DNA of 64,000 nucleotides from Roseicella frigidaeris (GTDB lineage Bacteria > Pseudomonadota > Alphaproteobacteria > Acetobacterales > Acetobacteraceae): the NCBI RefSeq assembly GCF_003258945.1, contig NZ_QLIX01000008.1, positions 1 to 64,000 on the forward strand, written 5' to 3'. Within the stretch, counting starts at the first letter, position 1. Every line of letters starts with the position of its first letter. The position numbers were made by a program, and so were the translations under genes. Below the pieces are notes generated by a model. It was not told the origin of the DNA and did not search any database. It saw only the letters and a list, made by a program, of their open reading frames with translations. This document shows positions 8,451 to 18,467 of this stretch, one piece after another.

Positions 8451-9437
8451 TCAGAGCCCGCGCTCGGCCCGCGTCGCGGCGAGGTCGTCCGCGATGAAGG
8501 CCTCGATGATCTCCTCCAGGCTCTCCTGCTCGGAGAAGCCGAGCAGCCGCCGGGCCCGCTCGGCGGTGAAGCTCGCCGGCCAGGTGCCGACGATCGCCTC
8601 GATCGCCGGGTCGGGCGCGTGCCGCACCCGGGCCCGCGCCTCCGGCCCGGCCACCGCCTCGAGCGCGCTCAGCATCTTGCCGACCGTCGCGCTGCGCCCC
8701 GGCGGGTTGATGCCGCGGTCGAGGCCGAGCCCCTTGGTGTCCATGGTCATGGCGTGCAGGAACCAGTCGACCGCGCGGCGCGGCGAGCAGATCCAGACCG
8801 CGAAGGCCTCGCCCACCGGCAGATCGGTCTCGAGGCCGAGCAGCGGCTCGCGCAGGATCGCCGAGACGAAGGAGGAGGCGGCCTTGTTCGGCCGGCCCGG
8901 GCGGATGATCACCGTCGGCAGCCGGATGTTCACCGCATCGACGAAGCCGCGGCGCGAGGCGTCCTGCAGCAGCAGCTCGCCCATCGCCTTCTCGGCGCCG
9001 TAGCTGTTGCCGGGGAGCTGGCGGGCATCGTCCTCCAGCCGCGCCTCCTGCCCGCCGCTGAAGCTGGCGACCGAGGAGGTGAAGACCACCCGCGGGGGCG
9101 TCGCCAGGGCGCGGCAGGCCTGCAGCACGGCCAGCGTGCCCTGCAGGTTCACCCGCAGGCCGAGGTCGAAATCCGCCTCCGCCTGGGCCGAGACCACGGC
9201 GGCGAGATGCACCACCACCCCGGTGCCGGCCGGCACGGCCGCCTGCACCGCCGCGGGGTCGGCTATGTCGCCGGCGAGGCGGCGCACCGGGAAGGGGGCG
9301 TCGAGCGGCGGCGGGGCGTTGAGGTCGAAGAGCGTCAGGCCGGTGATCGCCTGGTCGCCGAGCTGTCCCTCCCGCGCCAGGCGCTGCGCCAGCTTGCGGC
9401 CGAGGAAGCCGCCCCCGCCCAGGATCGTGATCTGCAT
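8451..9437 (-). CDS. denD: NAD-dependent epimerase/dehydratase family, D-erythronate dehydrogenase-like
   Basis: A 328-residue extended short-chain dehydrogenase. The Rossmann motif is near the N-terminus (MQITILGGGGFLGRKLAQRL), followed by GDIADPAAV, VVHLAAVVSAQAE and the catalytic YxxxK (GNSYGAEKAMGE). Overall it resembles DenD, which oxidises D-erythronate at C2 with NAD+ for catabolism through the Otn enzymes. No kinase, isomerase or aldolase partners (otnK, otnC, otnI) are adjacent, so the specific assignment is less certain than the family. The start at 9437 is the ATG of MQITIL. It is divergent from the ammonia-lyase gene. Confidence 0.78.
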   Translation of the reverse strand: MQITILGGGGFLGRKLAQRLAREGQLGDQAITGLTLFDLNAPPPLDAPFPVRRLAGDIADPAAVQAAVPAGTGVVVHLAAVVSAQAEADFDLGLRVNLQGTLAVLQACRALATPPRVVFTSSVASFSGGQEARLEDDARQLPGNSYGAEKAMGELLLQDASRRGFVDAVNIRLPTVIIRPGRPNKAASSFVSAILREPLLGLETDLPVGEAFAVWICSPRRAVDWFLHAMTMDTKGLGLDRGINPPGRSATVGKMLSALEAVAGPEARARVRHAPDPAIEAIVGTWPASFTAERARRLLGFSEQESLEEIIEAFIADDLAATRAERGL

Positions 9438-9609
9438 GGCCACCTCCCCTGGAGCCCCGGACGAGGCTCCTGCTCCCTGATCGCAGGGCCGGTTCACGCC
9501 TCGAGGCGGTTCCCGCCCTCGGCGACCGGCGCCGTTGCCCCAGCCCGGGGCCGCCATGCCATGTCGCGCCTTGGCAGCGGCGGTGCAAGCGGGCCATTTT
9601 CCCGCTGCC

Positions 9610-10773
9610 ATGACCATCCCTCGTCGCTCCTATCGCCTCTTGCTCAATCGCCATGCCGGGACACCGGGCGTGGTCGTCCTGCCCGAGTCCGGCTTCCGCC
9701 GGGCGAAGGAGGAGATCACCGCCTGGCCCGGCTATGCGCCGACGCCGCTGCTCGCCCTGCCCGAGCTCGCCACCGCCGCCCGGGTGGCGGCGATCCACTG
9801 GAAGGACGAGGGCGGCCGCTTCGGCCTCGGCAGCTTCAAGGCGCTCGGCGGCGCCTATGCGGTGATGCGCCTGCTGCAGGCCGAGCTGGCGCGCCGCGGC
9901 CTCGCCAATGCCGCGACGGCGGCGGAGCTGGCCGAAGGCGGCCTGCGGGAGGAGACGCGCAAGCTCACCGTCACCTGCGCCACCGACGGCAACCACGGCC
10001 GCAGCGTCGCCTGGGGGGCGGAGCGCTTCGGCGCCCGCTGCGTCATCTTCGTCCATGCCGGCGTCAGCCAGGCGCGGCGCGACGCCATCGCCCGCTACGG
10101 CGCCGAGATCCGCGAGGTGCCCGGCACCTATGACGACGCGGTGCGGGCGGCGCAGCGGACCGCCGAGGCGGAGCGCTGGTTCGTCGTCTCCGACACCTCC
10201 TATGCCGGCTATACCGAGGTGCCGCGCGACGTCATGCAGGGCTACCGGCTGATGGCCGAGGAGGCGGCCGAGGCGCTCGACCAGCCGCCGACCCATGTCT
10301 TCGTCCAGGGCGGCGTCGGCGGCGTCGCCGCCGCGGTCTCGGTGCAGATGCGCGCCCGCTACGGCGCCGCCGCGCCGCGCCTCGTCGTCGTGGAGCCGGA
10401 GCAGGCCGCCTGCCTGCTGGCCAGCGCCGAGGCCGGGCAGCCGACCGCGCTCGAGGGCGAGCTCGACACGCTGATGGCCGGCCTCGCCTGCGGCGAGCCG
10501 AGCCTGCTCGCCTGGCAGGAGCTGGAGCGGGCGGCCTTCGCCTGGATGGCGGTGCCGGACGAGTCGGCGGTGGATTGCATGAAGCTGCTGGCGCGGCGCG
10601 AGCCGAAGGTGGTCGCCGGCGAGAGCGCGGTCGCCGGCCTCGCCGGCCTGCTGCTCGCCGCCCGCGACCCCTTCGGCCGCTCCATGCTGGGGCTGGAGGA
10701 GGGGAGCCGCATCCTGCTCTTCGGCACCGAGGGGGCGACCGACCCGGCGCAATATGCGCGGCTGACCGGCTGA
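9610..10773 (+). CDS. dpaL: Diaminopropionate ammonia-lyase (PLP fold type II)
   Basis: A 387-residue PLP enzyme that cleaves 2,3-diaminopropionate to pyruvate and ammonia. Family features seen: WKDEGGRFGLGSFKALGGAYAV with the Schiff-base Lys in SFKALG, the phosphate and substrate loop TDGNHGRSVAWGAE, FVQGGVGGVAAAV, and the C-terminal GTEGATDP. Length is typical of DpaL (about 400). Start is the ATG at 9610. It is divergent from the denD-like gene across a 172-bp gap in which I see no gene. A serine/threonine dehydratase-like activity is possible, but the motif set favours DpaL. Confidence 0.86.
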   Translation: MTIPRRSYRLLLNRHAGTPGVVVLPESGFRRAKEEITAWPGYAPTPLLALPELATAARVAAIHWKDEGGRFGLGSFKALGGAYAVMRLLQAELARRGLANAATAAELAEGGLREETRKLTVTCATDGNHGRSVAWGAERFGARCVIFVHAGVSQARRDAIARYGAEIREVPGTYDDAVRAAQRTAEAERWFVVSDTSYAGYTEVPRDVMQGYRLMAEEAAEALDQPPTHVFVQGGVGGVAAAVSVQMRARYGAAAPRLVVVEPEQAACLLASAEAGQPTALEGELDTLMAGLACGEPSLLAWQELERAAFAWMAVPDESAVDCMKLLARREPKVVAGESAVAGLAGLLLAARDPFGRSMLGLEEGSRILLFGTEGATDPAQYARLTG

Positions 10774-10861
10774 GGCGGGGCGCGTAACGAGCGGCCGCCC
10801 CCTGCATCCCGGCGGGGGCCTGCGCCGTTTCCGCCCCGTCCCAGCAAGAGGAGACAGGCGC

Positions 10862-11179
10862 ATGCGACCGACCCGCGAGAGCATCCGCGAGCACATGGAG
10901 GTGGTCGGGGCCGATGGCGGCCATGTCGGCACCGTCGACCACCTGGACGGCGACCGCATCAAGCTCACGCGCACCGACCGGGGCGCCGGCGGGCGGCATC
11001 ACTGGCTGCCGCTCTCGATGGTCGCCGATATCGAGGGCGAGACCCTGCGCCTGACCGTGCCGCTCGACCGCGTCGCCGGCTACTGGCAGAACGAGGAGGG
11101 CTATACCGGCCCGATCGAGAGCGACGATGCCGAGAGCCGCGGCATGGGCGAGGCGCTGCGGGGCAAGGACCCCGGTTAG
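10862..11179 (+). CDS. DUF2171 domain protein
   Basis: A 105-residue soluble protein. Its N-terminal half matches the DUF2171 pattern: an IREHMEVVGADGGHVGTVD segment, then DGDRIKLTRTD, and LPLSMVADIEGETLRLTVP. This resembles a PRC-barrel-like small beta fold. The acidic tail (EEGYTGPIESDDAES) is probably disordered. Such proteins are common stress-associated singletons in alphaproteobacteria and have no proven function. The RBS is aagaggagacag upstream of the ATG at 10862. It stands alone between dpaL and the ugp-type operon. Confidence 0.82.
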   Translation: MRPTRESIREHMEVVGADGGHVGTVDHLDGDRIKLTRTDRGAGGRHHWLPLSMVADIEGETLRLTVPLDRVAGYWQNEEGYTGPIESDDAESRGMGEALRGKDPG

Positions 11180-11404
11180 CGAAAGCGCGTCCCGGCTCCC
11201 GCCGCGGCCTAGCGGCTGGACCGGCGCCGCGCCCGGGCGGCGCGGCGGCCACCGGGCGGCACACAGTCCGGTGCGTGATGCCGGCCGGCCGCGTCATCGC
11301 GCTTGCCCCCTTCATCGTTCTGCCGTTCTTCTGTCACAGCGACGCAACGCACGGCGGCTACTCGCCGCCCACCGCAGAACGGGACAGGGAGAGACCACGC
11401 CGCC

Positions 11405-12736
11405 ATGCAGCGCCGTTCCTTCATGGCCGGGGCCGCCGCCCTCGGCCTCGCCGCGCCGGCGAGCCTCCGGGCCCAGGCCCGCACCGAGATCCAGTTCTGG
11501 CACGCCATGCCGGGGGTGCTGGGGGAGGTCGTGGCCGAGCAGGTGAGGCGCTTCAACGCCAGCCAGCCGGCGGTGACCGTCGTGCCGAGCTTCAAGGGCG
11601 GCTACACCGACACCATGACCGGCGCCATCGCCGCCTGGCGGGCCGGCAACGCGCCGCATATCGTGCAGGTCTTCGAGGTCGGCACCGCCACCATGATGGC
11701 GGCCGGGCCCGCCATCCGGCCGGTGCACGAGCTGCTCGGCGAGAATGGCGTGGCGCTCGACCCGAAGCGCTACCTGGCGGGGGTGCGGGGCTATTACAGC
11801 GACACGAAGGGCCGGCTGATCTCGATGCCCTTCAACTCCTCCTCCGCCATCATGTTCCTGAACCTCGACGCCTTCGCCAAGGCCGGGCTCTCGACCACCG
11901 ATCTGCCGAGGACCTGGGCGCAGCTCCGCCAGGCCTCGGAGAAGCTGAAGGCGGCGGGCGCCACCCCGGTGCCGATGACCACCTCCTGGCCCACCTGGGT
12001 GATGTTCGAGCAGATGGCGGCGATGCACGACGTGCCCTTCGCCACCCTGGCCAACGGCTTCGAGGGGCTCGGCACCGAGCTGCGGCTCACCGGCCCGCTC
12101 TTCGTCAAGCAGGTCGAGTACCTGCTGGCGGCGCAGAAGGACGGGCTGTTCCGCTATGGCGGCCGCGACAACGCCGCGGACGGGCTCTTCGTCGCCGGCG
12201 AGGCGGCGATCAGCTTCATGTCCTCCTCCCTCCGCTCCCGGCTGGAGAAGGAGGCGAAGTTCAAATGGGCCGCGGTGCCGCTGCCCTATCACGACGACCT
12301 GACGAAGAGCCCGAAGAACGGCGTCATCGGCGGCGCCAGCCTCTGGACCCTGACCGCCCGCAACCGCACGCCCGCGGAGTACAAGGCGGTCGCCGCCTAT
12401 TTCCAGTTCATCTCCGAGGCCGAGCAGGACCTCTGGTGGCACAAGTCGACCGGCTACGTGCCGATCACCCTCGCCGGCTACGAGAAGGCCAGGGCCGAGG
12501 GCTACTACGCGCAGAACCCGGGCGCCGACGCCGCCATCATCCAGCTCTCCCGCGCCGAGCCGACGCCGAACAGCATGGGCTTCCGGCTCGGCGGCATGGT
12601 GGAGATCCGCAACATCATCCAGGAGGAGCTGGAGAAGGCGCTGCAGGGCCAGCAGGGCGCCACCCAGGCGCTGGAGAGCGCCAACCGGCGCGGCAACGTG
12701 GTGCTGCGGAATTTCGAGAAGGCCAACAAGGCCTGA
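11405..12736 (+). CDS. ugpB: ABC transporter substrate-binding protein, UgpB type
   Basis: A 443-residue periplasmic receptor with a Tat-like leader (MQRRSFMAGAAALGLAAP). It keeps UgpB landmarks in order: EIQFWHAMPGVLG, VVPSFKGGYTDTMT, AAWRAGNAPHIVQVFEVGTA, SMPFNSSSAIMFLN, NGVIGGASLWTL and HKSTGYVPITLAGYEKA. UgpB binds sn-glycerol-3-phosphate and glycerophosphodiesters. It is the first gene of a complete B-A-E-C operon. The 225-bp gap upstream (11180-11404) holds no gene and probably the promoter; I found no convincing PhoB box. ATG start at 11405 follows gggacagggagag. Substrate could extend to other glycerol phosphates. Confidence 0.92.
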   Translation: MQRRSFMAGAAALGLAAPASLRAQARTEIQFWHAMPGVLGEVVAEQVRRFNASQPAVTVVPSFKGGYTDTMTGAIAAWRAGNAPHIVQVFEVGTATMMAAGPAIRPVHELLGENGVALDPKRYLAGVRGYYSDTKGRLISMPFNSSSAIMFLNLDAFAKAGLSTTDLPRTWAQLRQASEKLKAAGATPVPMTTSWPTWVMFEQMAAMHDVPFATLANGFEGLGTELRLTGPLFVKQVEYLLAAQKDGLFRYGGRDNAADGLFVAGEAAISFMSSSLRSRLEKEAKFKWAAVPLPYHDDLTKSPKNGVIGGASLWTLTARNRTPAEYKAVAAYFQFISEAEQDLWWHKSTGYVPITLAGYEKARAEGYYAQNPGADAAIIQLSRAEPTPNSMGFRLGGMVEIRNIIQEELEKALQGQQGATQALESANRRGNVVLRNFEKANKA

Positions 12737-12769
12737 CGGGCCGGGAGCCTGGAGGCCGGGAGGTCGGGG

Positions 12770-13651
12770 GTGGAGCGCAAGACCGTCTTCGAGGGGAAGC
12801 TGCTGCCCTGCCTCCTGGTGGCGCCGCAGCTCCTCGTCACCATCCTCTTCTTCTTCTGGCCGGCGGGGCAGGCGGTGTGGTTCGCCTTCCTCCGGCAGGA
12901 CGCCTTCGGCATCCGCACCAGCTTCGTCGGCCTCGAGAATTTCCAGGATCTCTTCGCCGACCCGCTCTATCTCGAGACCTTGCGCAACACCCTCGTCTTC
13001 GCGGCCGGGGTCAGCCTGATCGCGCTGACCGTCGCGCTGTTGCTGGCGGTGATGGCGGACCGGCAGATCCGCGGGGCCGGCCTCTACCGCATCCTGCTGG
13101 TCTGGCCCTACGCCATCGCGCCGGCGGTCGCCGCGGTGCTGTGGATCTTCCTCTTCCACCCGCAGATCGGGCTGCTCGGCCGCGCCCTCAACGAGGCCGG
13201 CCTGCCCTTCGACTACAAGCTGAACGGCACCCAGGCGATGCTGGTGGTGATCCTCGCCGCCGCCTGGAAGCAGGTCTCCTACAACTTCATCTTCTTCCTC
13301 GCCGGGCTGCAGAGCATCCCGAAATCGGTGCTGGAGGCCGCCGCCATCGACGGCGCCCGGCCGGCCTACCGCTTCTGGACCGTGACCTTCCCGCTGCTCT
13401 CGCCGACCACCTTCTTCCTGCTGGTCGTCAACCTGGTCTACGCCTTCTTCGAGACCTTCGGCGTCATCGACGCGCTGACCAAGGGCGGGCCGGCGCGGGC
13501 GACGGAGACGCTGATCTACCGCGCCTATATCGACGGGCGGGTGAACCTCGATCTCGGCATGTCCTCGGCCCAGTCGGTGGTGCTGATGCTGGTCGTCATC
13601 CTGCTCACCGCCGTCCAGTTCCGCTTCATCGAGCGCCGTGTCCACTACTGA
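12770..13651 (+). CDS. ugpA: ABC transporter permease, UgpA type
   Basis: A 293-residue inner-membrane permease of the CUT1 group with six predicted helices. The first is [19 protein letters not shown]. The cytoplasmic EAA loop is visible as [24 protein letters not shown]. The start is a GTG at 12770 (VERKTVFEG), preceded by ggaggccgggaggtcg, 33 bp after the ugpB stop. It overlaps the next gene by 14 bp, so translational coupling is likely. Together with UgpE it forms the heterodimeric pore for glycerol-3-phosphate-type uptake. Confidence 0.92.
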   Translation: MERKTVFEGKLLPCLLVAPQLLVTILFFFWPAGQAVWFAFLRQDAFGIRTSFVGLENFQDLFADPLYLETLRNTLVFAAGVSLIALTVALLLAVMADRQIRGAGLYRILLVWPYAIAPAVAAVLWIFLFHPQIGLLGRALNEAGLPFDYKLNGTQAMLVVILAAAWKQVSYNFIFFLAGLQSIPKSVLEAAAIDGARPAYRFWTVTFPLLSPTTFFLLVVNLVYAFFETFGVIDALTKGGPARATETLIYRAYIDGRVNLDLGMSSAQSVVLMLVVILLTAVQFRFIERRVHY

Positions 13652-14488
13652 CTCCCCCGGCGGCCGGGCGGGCACGGACTGGCTGGCGCATGCCGTGCTG
13701 CTGCTCGGCGTCGTGCTCTTCGCCCTGCCGCTCTGGATCGTGCTCATGGGATCGAGCCACGACGCCGCCACCATCGGCCGCGGCGAGGTGCCGCTGCTGC
13801 CCGGCCCGCACGCGGCCGAGAATTACGCCGCCGCCTGGGGCCGCGGCCCCACCGGCGTGCCGGTCGCCCGGATGCTGTGGAACAGCACCGTCATGGCGCT
13901 CTGCGTCGCGGTCGGGAAGATCGCGATCTCGATCCTCTCGGCCTATGCGGTGGTGTTCTTCCGCCTCCCCGGCCGCAACCTGGTGTTCTGGTCGATCTTC
14001 CTCACCCTGATGCTGCCGGTCGAGGTGCGGATCTTCCCCACCTTCAAGGTCGTCTCCGACCTCGGCCTGGTGAACACCTATGCCGGCCTGATCATCCCGA
14101 TCATCGCCTCGGCCACCGCGACCCTGCTCTTCCGGCAGTTCTTCCTCACCATCCCGGACGAGTTCGTCGAGGCGGCGAAGATGGACGGCGCCGGGCCGCT
14201 GCGCTTCTTCCGCGACGTGGTGCTGCCGCTGTCGCGCACCAACATGGCGGCGCTCTTCGTCATCCTCTTCGTCTATGGCTGGAACCAGTATCTCTGGCCG
14301 CTGCTGGTCGCCACCTCCGAGGATGTCGAGACGGTGGTGATCGGCATGGTGAAGATGATCGGCTCGGAGTCGAACACCGACTGGAGCCTGGTGATGACCA
14401 CCTGCGTGCTGGCGCTGCTGCCGCCGGTGCTGGTGGTGCTCCTCATGCAGCGCTGGTTCGTCAAGGGCCTGACGGAGACCGAGAAGTA

Positions 14489-14489
<1 letters not shown>
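13638..14489 (+). CDS. ugpE: ABC transporter permease, UgpE type
   Basis: A 283-residue CUT1 permease and partner of UgpA. Start is GTG at 13638, inside the end of ugpA. The first helix is [19 protein letters not shown]; the periplasmic stretch [19 protein letters not shown] matches UgpE-type proteins. The EAA motif is [23 protein letters not shown]. The stop TAA shares its last A with the ATG of the following ATPase gene (TAATG), a sign of tight coupling. Confidence 0.92.
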
Positions 14490-15565
<1,076 letters not shown>

Positions 15566-15654
15566 GGCGCCGGAGGCAGGCGGGGCGGGGCAGAGTCCTG
15601 CCAAAGGGTTCATCCCTGCCGAGCGCCCGAGAGGGGCGCCGCCGCAACCGCGGC

Positions 15655-15727
15655 GCATGCCGCCCGGCGCCAAGGGGACTGCCAAGGCGGGCGGTCGGTG
15701 GGTCACCGGCCGCCGCCGTCGGGATCA
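15655..15727. repeat. Dispersed repeat family 2, copy a
   Basis: Shares the block ggcgccaaggg-ctgccaaggcggg, then a hairpin, then gggatcagg with copy b at 22.6 kb. The hairpin here is GGCGGTCGGTG (15690-15700) / GGT / CACCGGCCGCC (15704-15714), 10 of 11 pairs plus one G-T. The final tca is the stop codon of the holin-muramidase gene. It occupies the gap between convergent ugpC and that gene. Confidence 0.75.
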
Positions 15728-16951
15728 GGCGCCGGCCATCAGCAGCGCCTGCCGGCGGACATCCTCCACCCGCCGGGCCCAGCCGCGGCCGAAGCGGGGG
15801 AAGGTGGCGAGCCCGCGGTAATGGTCGAGCCGCGCCTGGGCCAGCGCCTCGATGAGCGGGCCGGCTTCGGCCGCCTTCGCCGCCCGCAGCGTGTAGGGGC
15901 CGACCGCGCCGTCCGGCTTCACCCCGACCGCCCGCTGCAACAGCTTCACCGAGGTGCCGGGCCCGGCATTCACGCCGAAATCGAAGACCATCAGGTCGAT
16001 GCCGCGCGGCAGGTCCTCGCAGCGCATCAGGTTCCAGTACTGGGCGCGGTAGATCTCCTTCGCCTCCTCGGCCGAGAGGGCGCGCACCTCCTCTGGCGTC
16101 ACCGGCCGGCCGCGCCAGGCGGCGAGGCAATGCTCGGTGATGCCCATCTGCGTCGCGCCGCCCGGGTCGGCGGCGTCGTTGGAAAAGCCGCCTTCCTGTT
16201 GCAGCACCACCTCCAGGCAGAGATCGAAGCGCCCGGGCTGGCCGGGGCGGGGCGTCGCCCTGGCCGGGGCGAGCCCGGCGAAGGGGGCCGCGACGAGCGC
16301 CTCCAGCGCCGTCGCCGGGGCGCGCGCCGCCCCCGCCCCTGCGCCGGCCTGCATCTGCGCCTGCTGCAGGCTGGCGACGGTGCGGTCCTTGTCGCGCGAG
16401 CCCTGGCTGGAGCCGAGCCAGAAATTCACCACCGCCGTGAAGCCCGCGACCAGCGCGCCGACCACGACGTTGAGCAGGGTGAGCGTGGTCGGGTCGCCGC
16501 CCGCCGGCGGGAAGCGCACCAGCCAGGCGGTGAAGCCGAAGAAGCCGGCCAGCACCAGGGCCGAGACCGCCGCCGGGGTCGCGGCGGCGATGCTGGCCGA
16601 GACGCCGGGGGCGAGCAGGGCGGCCGAGAGGTTGGCGCCGGCCCGGGCGCGGTCCGCCGCCTCCACGCGCAGCGTCTCCAGCAGGGCCTGCCGCTCCGAG
16701 GCGGCGTCCTCGACCTGCAGCGCCTGGTACTGGATGCGGATCTCCTCCAGCCGGAGGCGCAGCGCGCCGGCCTTGGCGGCGTCCTCCTGCACGCTGCGCG
16801 CCGCCGCCGCCGGGTCGGCGGTACCGGCCACCTGCTGCACGGCCTCGGCCACCTTGCCGGCGAGCTCGCCGGCGCGGCGGCCGCCGAACAGGCCGACCAG
16901 CTCCGGCACCAGGCTGCCGGCGAGGGAGATCAGGGGGATGAGGGGAAGCAT
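15725..16951 (-). CDS. Holin-like N-terminus fused to GH108 N-acetylmuramidase
   Basis: A 408-residue protein. Residues 1-100 hold a hydrophobic start (MLPLIPLISLAGSLVPELVG) and a predicted coiled coil. Two membrane segments follow (about 118-145 and 157-179), resembling a 3TM holin. After an Ala/Gly-rich linker, residues about 241-335 are a glycoside hydrolase 108 muramidase: VVLQQEGGFSNDAADPGGAT with catalytic Glu about 253, then MGIT and AQYWNLMRCEDLP. The C-terminus (VGVKPDGAVGPYTLRAAKAA) is the predicted peptidoglycan-binding domain. Both lysis functions are in one chain and no other phage gene is near. This suggests a domesticated or gene-transfer-agent-related lysis protein. The start at 16951 is the only ATG matching the hydrophobic N-terminus. 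Confidence 0.85.
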   Translation of the reverse strand: MLPLIPLISLAGSLVPELVGLFGGRRAGELAGKVAEAVQQVAGTADPAAAARSVQEDAAKAGALRLRLEEIRIQYQALQVEDAASERQALLETLRVEAADRARAGANLSAALLAPGVSASIAAATPAAVSALVLAGFFGFTAWLVRFPPAGGDPTTLTLLNVVVGALVAGFTAVVNFWLGSSQGSRDKDRTVASLQQAQMQAGAGAGAARAPATALEALVAAPFAGLAPARATPRPGQPGRFDLCLEVVLQQEGGFSNDAADPGGATQMGITEHCLAAWRGRPVTPEEVRALSAEEAKEIYRAQYWNLMRCEDLPRGIDLMVFDFGVNAGPGTSVKLLQRAVGVKPDGAVGPYTLRAAKAAEAGPLIEALAQARLDHYRGLATFPRFGRGWARRVEDVRRQALLMAGA

Positions 16952-17072
16952 GGGGGCACTCCTTCCCGGCCATGGCCCCCGCCGGGCGCGGGCGCCTCGT
17001 TGGGAAATCGTACCCAACCTGCGCGCGCAATTTCAAGGAATTTATTCCGTTACCGGATCGCCGGGACGTCCC

Positions 17073-18320
17073 TCAGCCCACCGCCCCCATGCGGCCCTTC
17101 AGCGGCGCCACCGCGGCCTCGGCCGGCCCCACCGCGACCTGCCGGCCGCCCTGCCATTGCAGCAGGATGGGACGGGCCCGGGTGTTCTGGCCCTTCTCGT
17201 CGAAGCGGATGCCCCAGCCATTCGCGGTCGCGCCCTCGGCGATGTCGGTGGCCTGCAGGGCGGCGCGGATCCTGTCCTTCTCGGTGGCCGCGGCGCGCTG
17301 GATGGCATCGAAGGCGGCCCGGGCGCCGACATAGTTGGACAGGCTGCTGCCCGAGCGCGGATCGCTGCCGTAGCGCTTGCGGTAAAGCTCGAGGAAGGGC
17401 TTCACCCCCGGCGCCAGCCTTTCGTTCACCTCGAACTGCGGCACGTCGACATTCAGCGTGCCCTCGAAATCCGGGCCGATGGCGTGGGCCGTGTCGGTCA
17501 GGCTGTAGCCGGCCCCGGCGCCGACCACCATGCGCGGCCGCCAGCCCGCCTCCCGGAAGCCGCGGTAGAGCAGCAGGATGTCGTTCTGGTAGCCGGTGTG
17601 CAGGAGCACCTCGGCGTCCAGCCCCTTCAGCCGCTGCACCAGCGGCGGCCATTCGACGCTGCGGATGGAGTAGGTGAGCCGCTCCGCCAGCGTCATGCCG
17701 CGGGCCTTGAGCTGCGCCTCCTGCGCGCCGGCGACCGACTGGCCGTAGAGGCTGTCCTCGTGCAGCACCGCGACCGAGAGGCCGCCGAGCGGCTTGTTCC
17801 AGGCGAGCGTCAGCTGCTCGGCGACGGCGTCCACCGCCATGCGTCCCACCTCCGCCGCGCGCGGGCAGGTGCGCACCAGCAGGCGGAAGCCGCGATCGGT
17901 GATCGGGTCGGCGATGGCGCCGAGCTCGATATAGGGGATGCCCTGCAGCTCCGCCGCCTGGGTCGCGGCGAAGGCGAGCGGCGAGGCGCAGGTGCCGAAC
18001 AGCGCCACCGCGCGCTCCGTCCCCTGCAGCCGCTTCACCTCGGCCTGCGCCTGCGCCGCATCGGCGACGTCGCCGCGGAGCAGGCGGATCGGCTTGCCGA
18101 GCAGGCCGCCGGCGGCGTTGCGCTCCTCGGCCGCCAGCTCGAGCCCGCGGAAATGCTCGTCGCCGAGCAGGGCGAGGGGGCCGGTGAAGGGGAAGAGAGC
18201 GCCGAGCCGGAGGCTGGCGGCCTCGGGCTGCTGCGCCAGGGCCGGGCTGCGGAGGGCAGGCAGGCCGCCGGCCAGGGCGGCGAGGCCGCCGAGCAGCGGG
18301 CGGCGGGCGGTCCGGGCCAT
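17073..18320 (-). CDS. ABC transporter substrate-binding protein, branched-chain amino acid (LivJ-like) type
   Basis: A 415-residue periplasmic receptor with leader MARTARRPLLGGLAALAGG and cleavage near ALA-QQ. The Peripla_BP_6 fold is shown by RLGALFPFTGPLALLGDEHFRGLELA, ERNAAGGLLGKPIRLL, ALFGTCASPLAFAATQ, LHEDSLYGQSVA and LLHTGYQNDILLLYRGFREAG. These receptors bind amino acids, amides, urea or aromatic acids. No permease or ATPase genes adjoin it, so it is an orphan receptor that either borrows another Liv system or acts as a sensor. Divergent from the quinone oxidoreductase gene. Confidence 0.9.
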   Translation of the reverse strand: MARTARRPLLGGLAALAGGLPALRSPALAQQPEAASLRLGALFPFTGPLALLGDEHFRGLELAAEERNAAGGLLGKPIRLLRGDVADAAQAQAEVKRLQGTERAVALFGTCASPLAFAATQAAELQGIPYIELGAIADPITDRGFRLLVRTCPRAAEVGRMAVDAVAEQLTLAWNKPLGGLSVAVLHEDSLYGQSVAGAQEAQLKARGMTLAERLTYSIRSVEWPPLVQRLKGLDAEVLLHTGYQNDILLLYRGFREAGWRPRMVVGAGAGYSLTDTAHAIGPDFEGTLNVDVPQFEVNERLAPGVKPFLELYRKRYGSDPRSGSSLSNYVGARAAFDAIQRAAATEKDRIRAALQATDIAEGATANGWGIRFDEKGQNTRARPILLQWQGGRQVAVGPAEAAVAPLKGRMGAVG

Positions 18321-18467
18321 GCCTGTCCCTTCGTTGCGTGGCGGAATGGCCGGATACTCCGCGGGCCGGCCGGCCGGCGCAACCCCGCGCCGGTGGCGGG
18401 CGGGGCCGCTTGACGGGGCAGGGCGCGGCGCGGAACCTCCGCCGCCCGCCGGAGAACGAGGAACGCC

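Noticed and set aside
7780-10974. A minus-strand frame of over 1000 codons spanning several genes
   Set aside because: It crosses the DUF1232, dehydrogenase and ammonia-lyase genes in other frames, with low-complexity Arg/Pro/Gly composition and no domain.
15725-16951. Prophage remnant
   Set aside because: Only a single lysis-type gene is present; there are no integrase, terminase, capsid or tail genes, att sites or composition change nearby.
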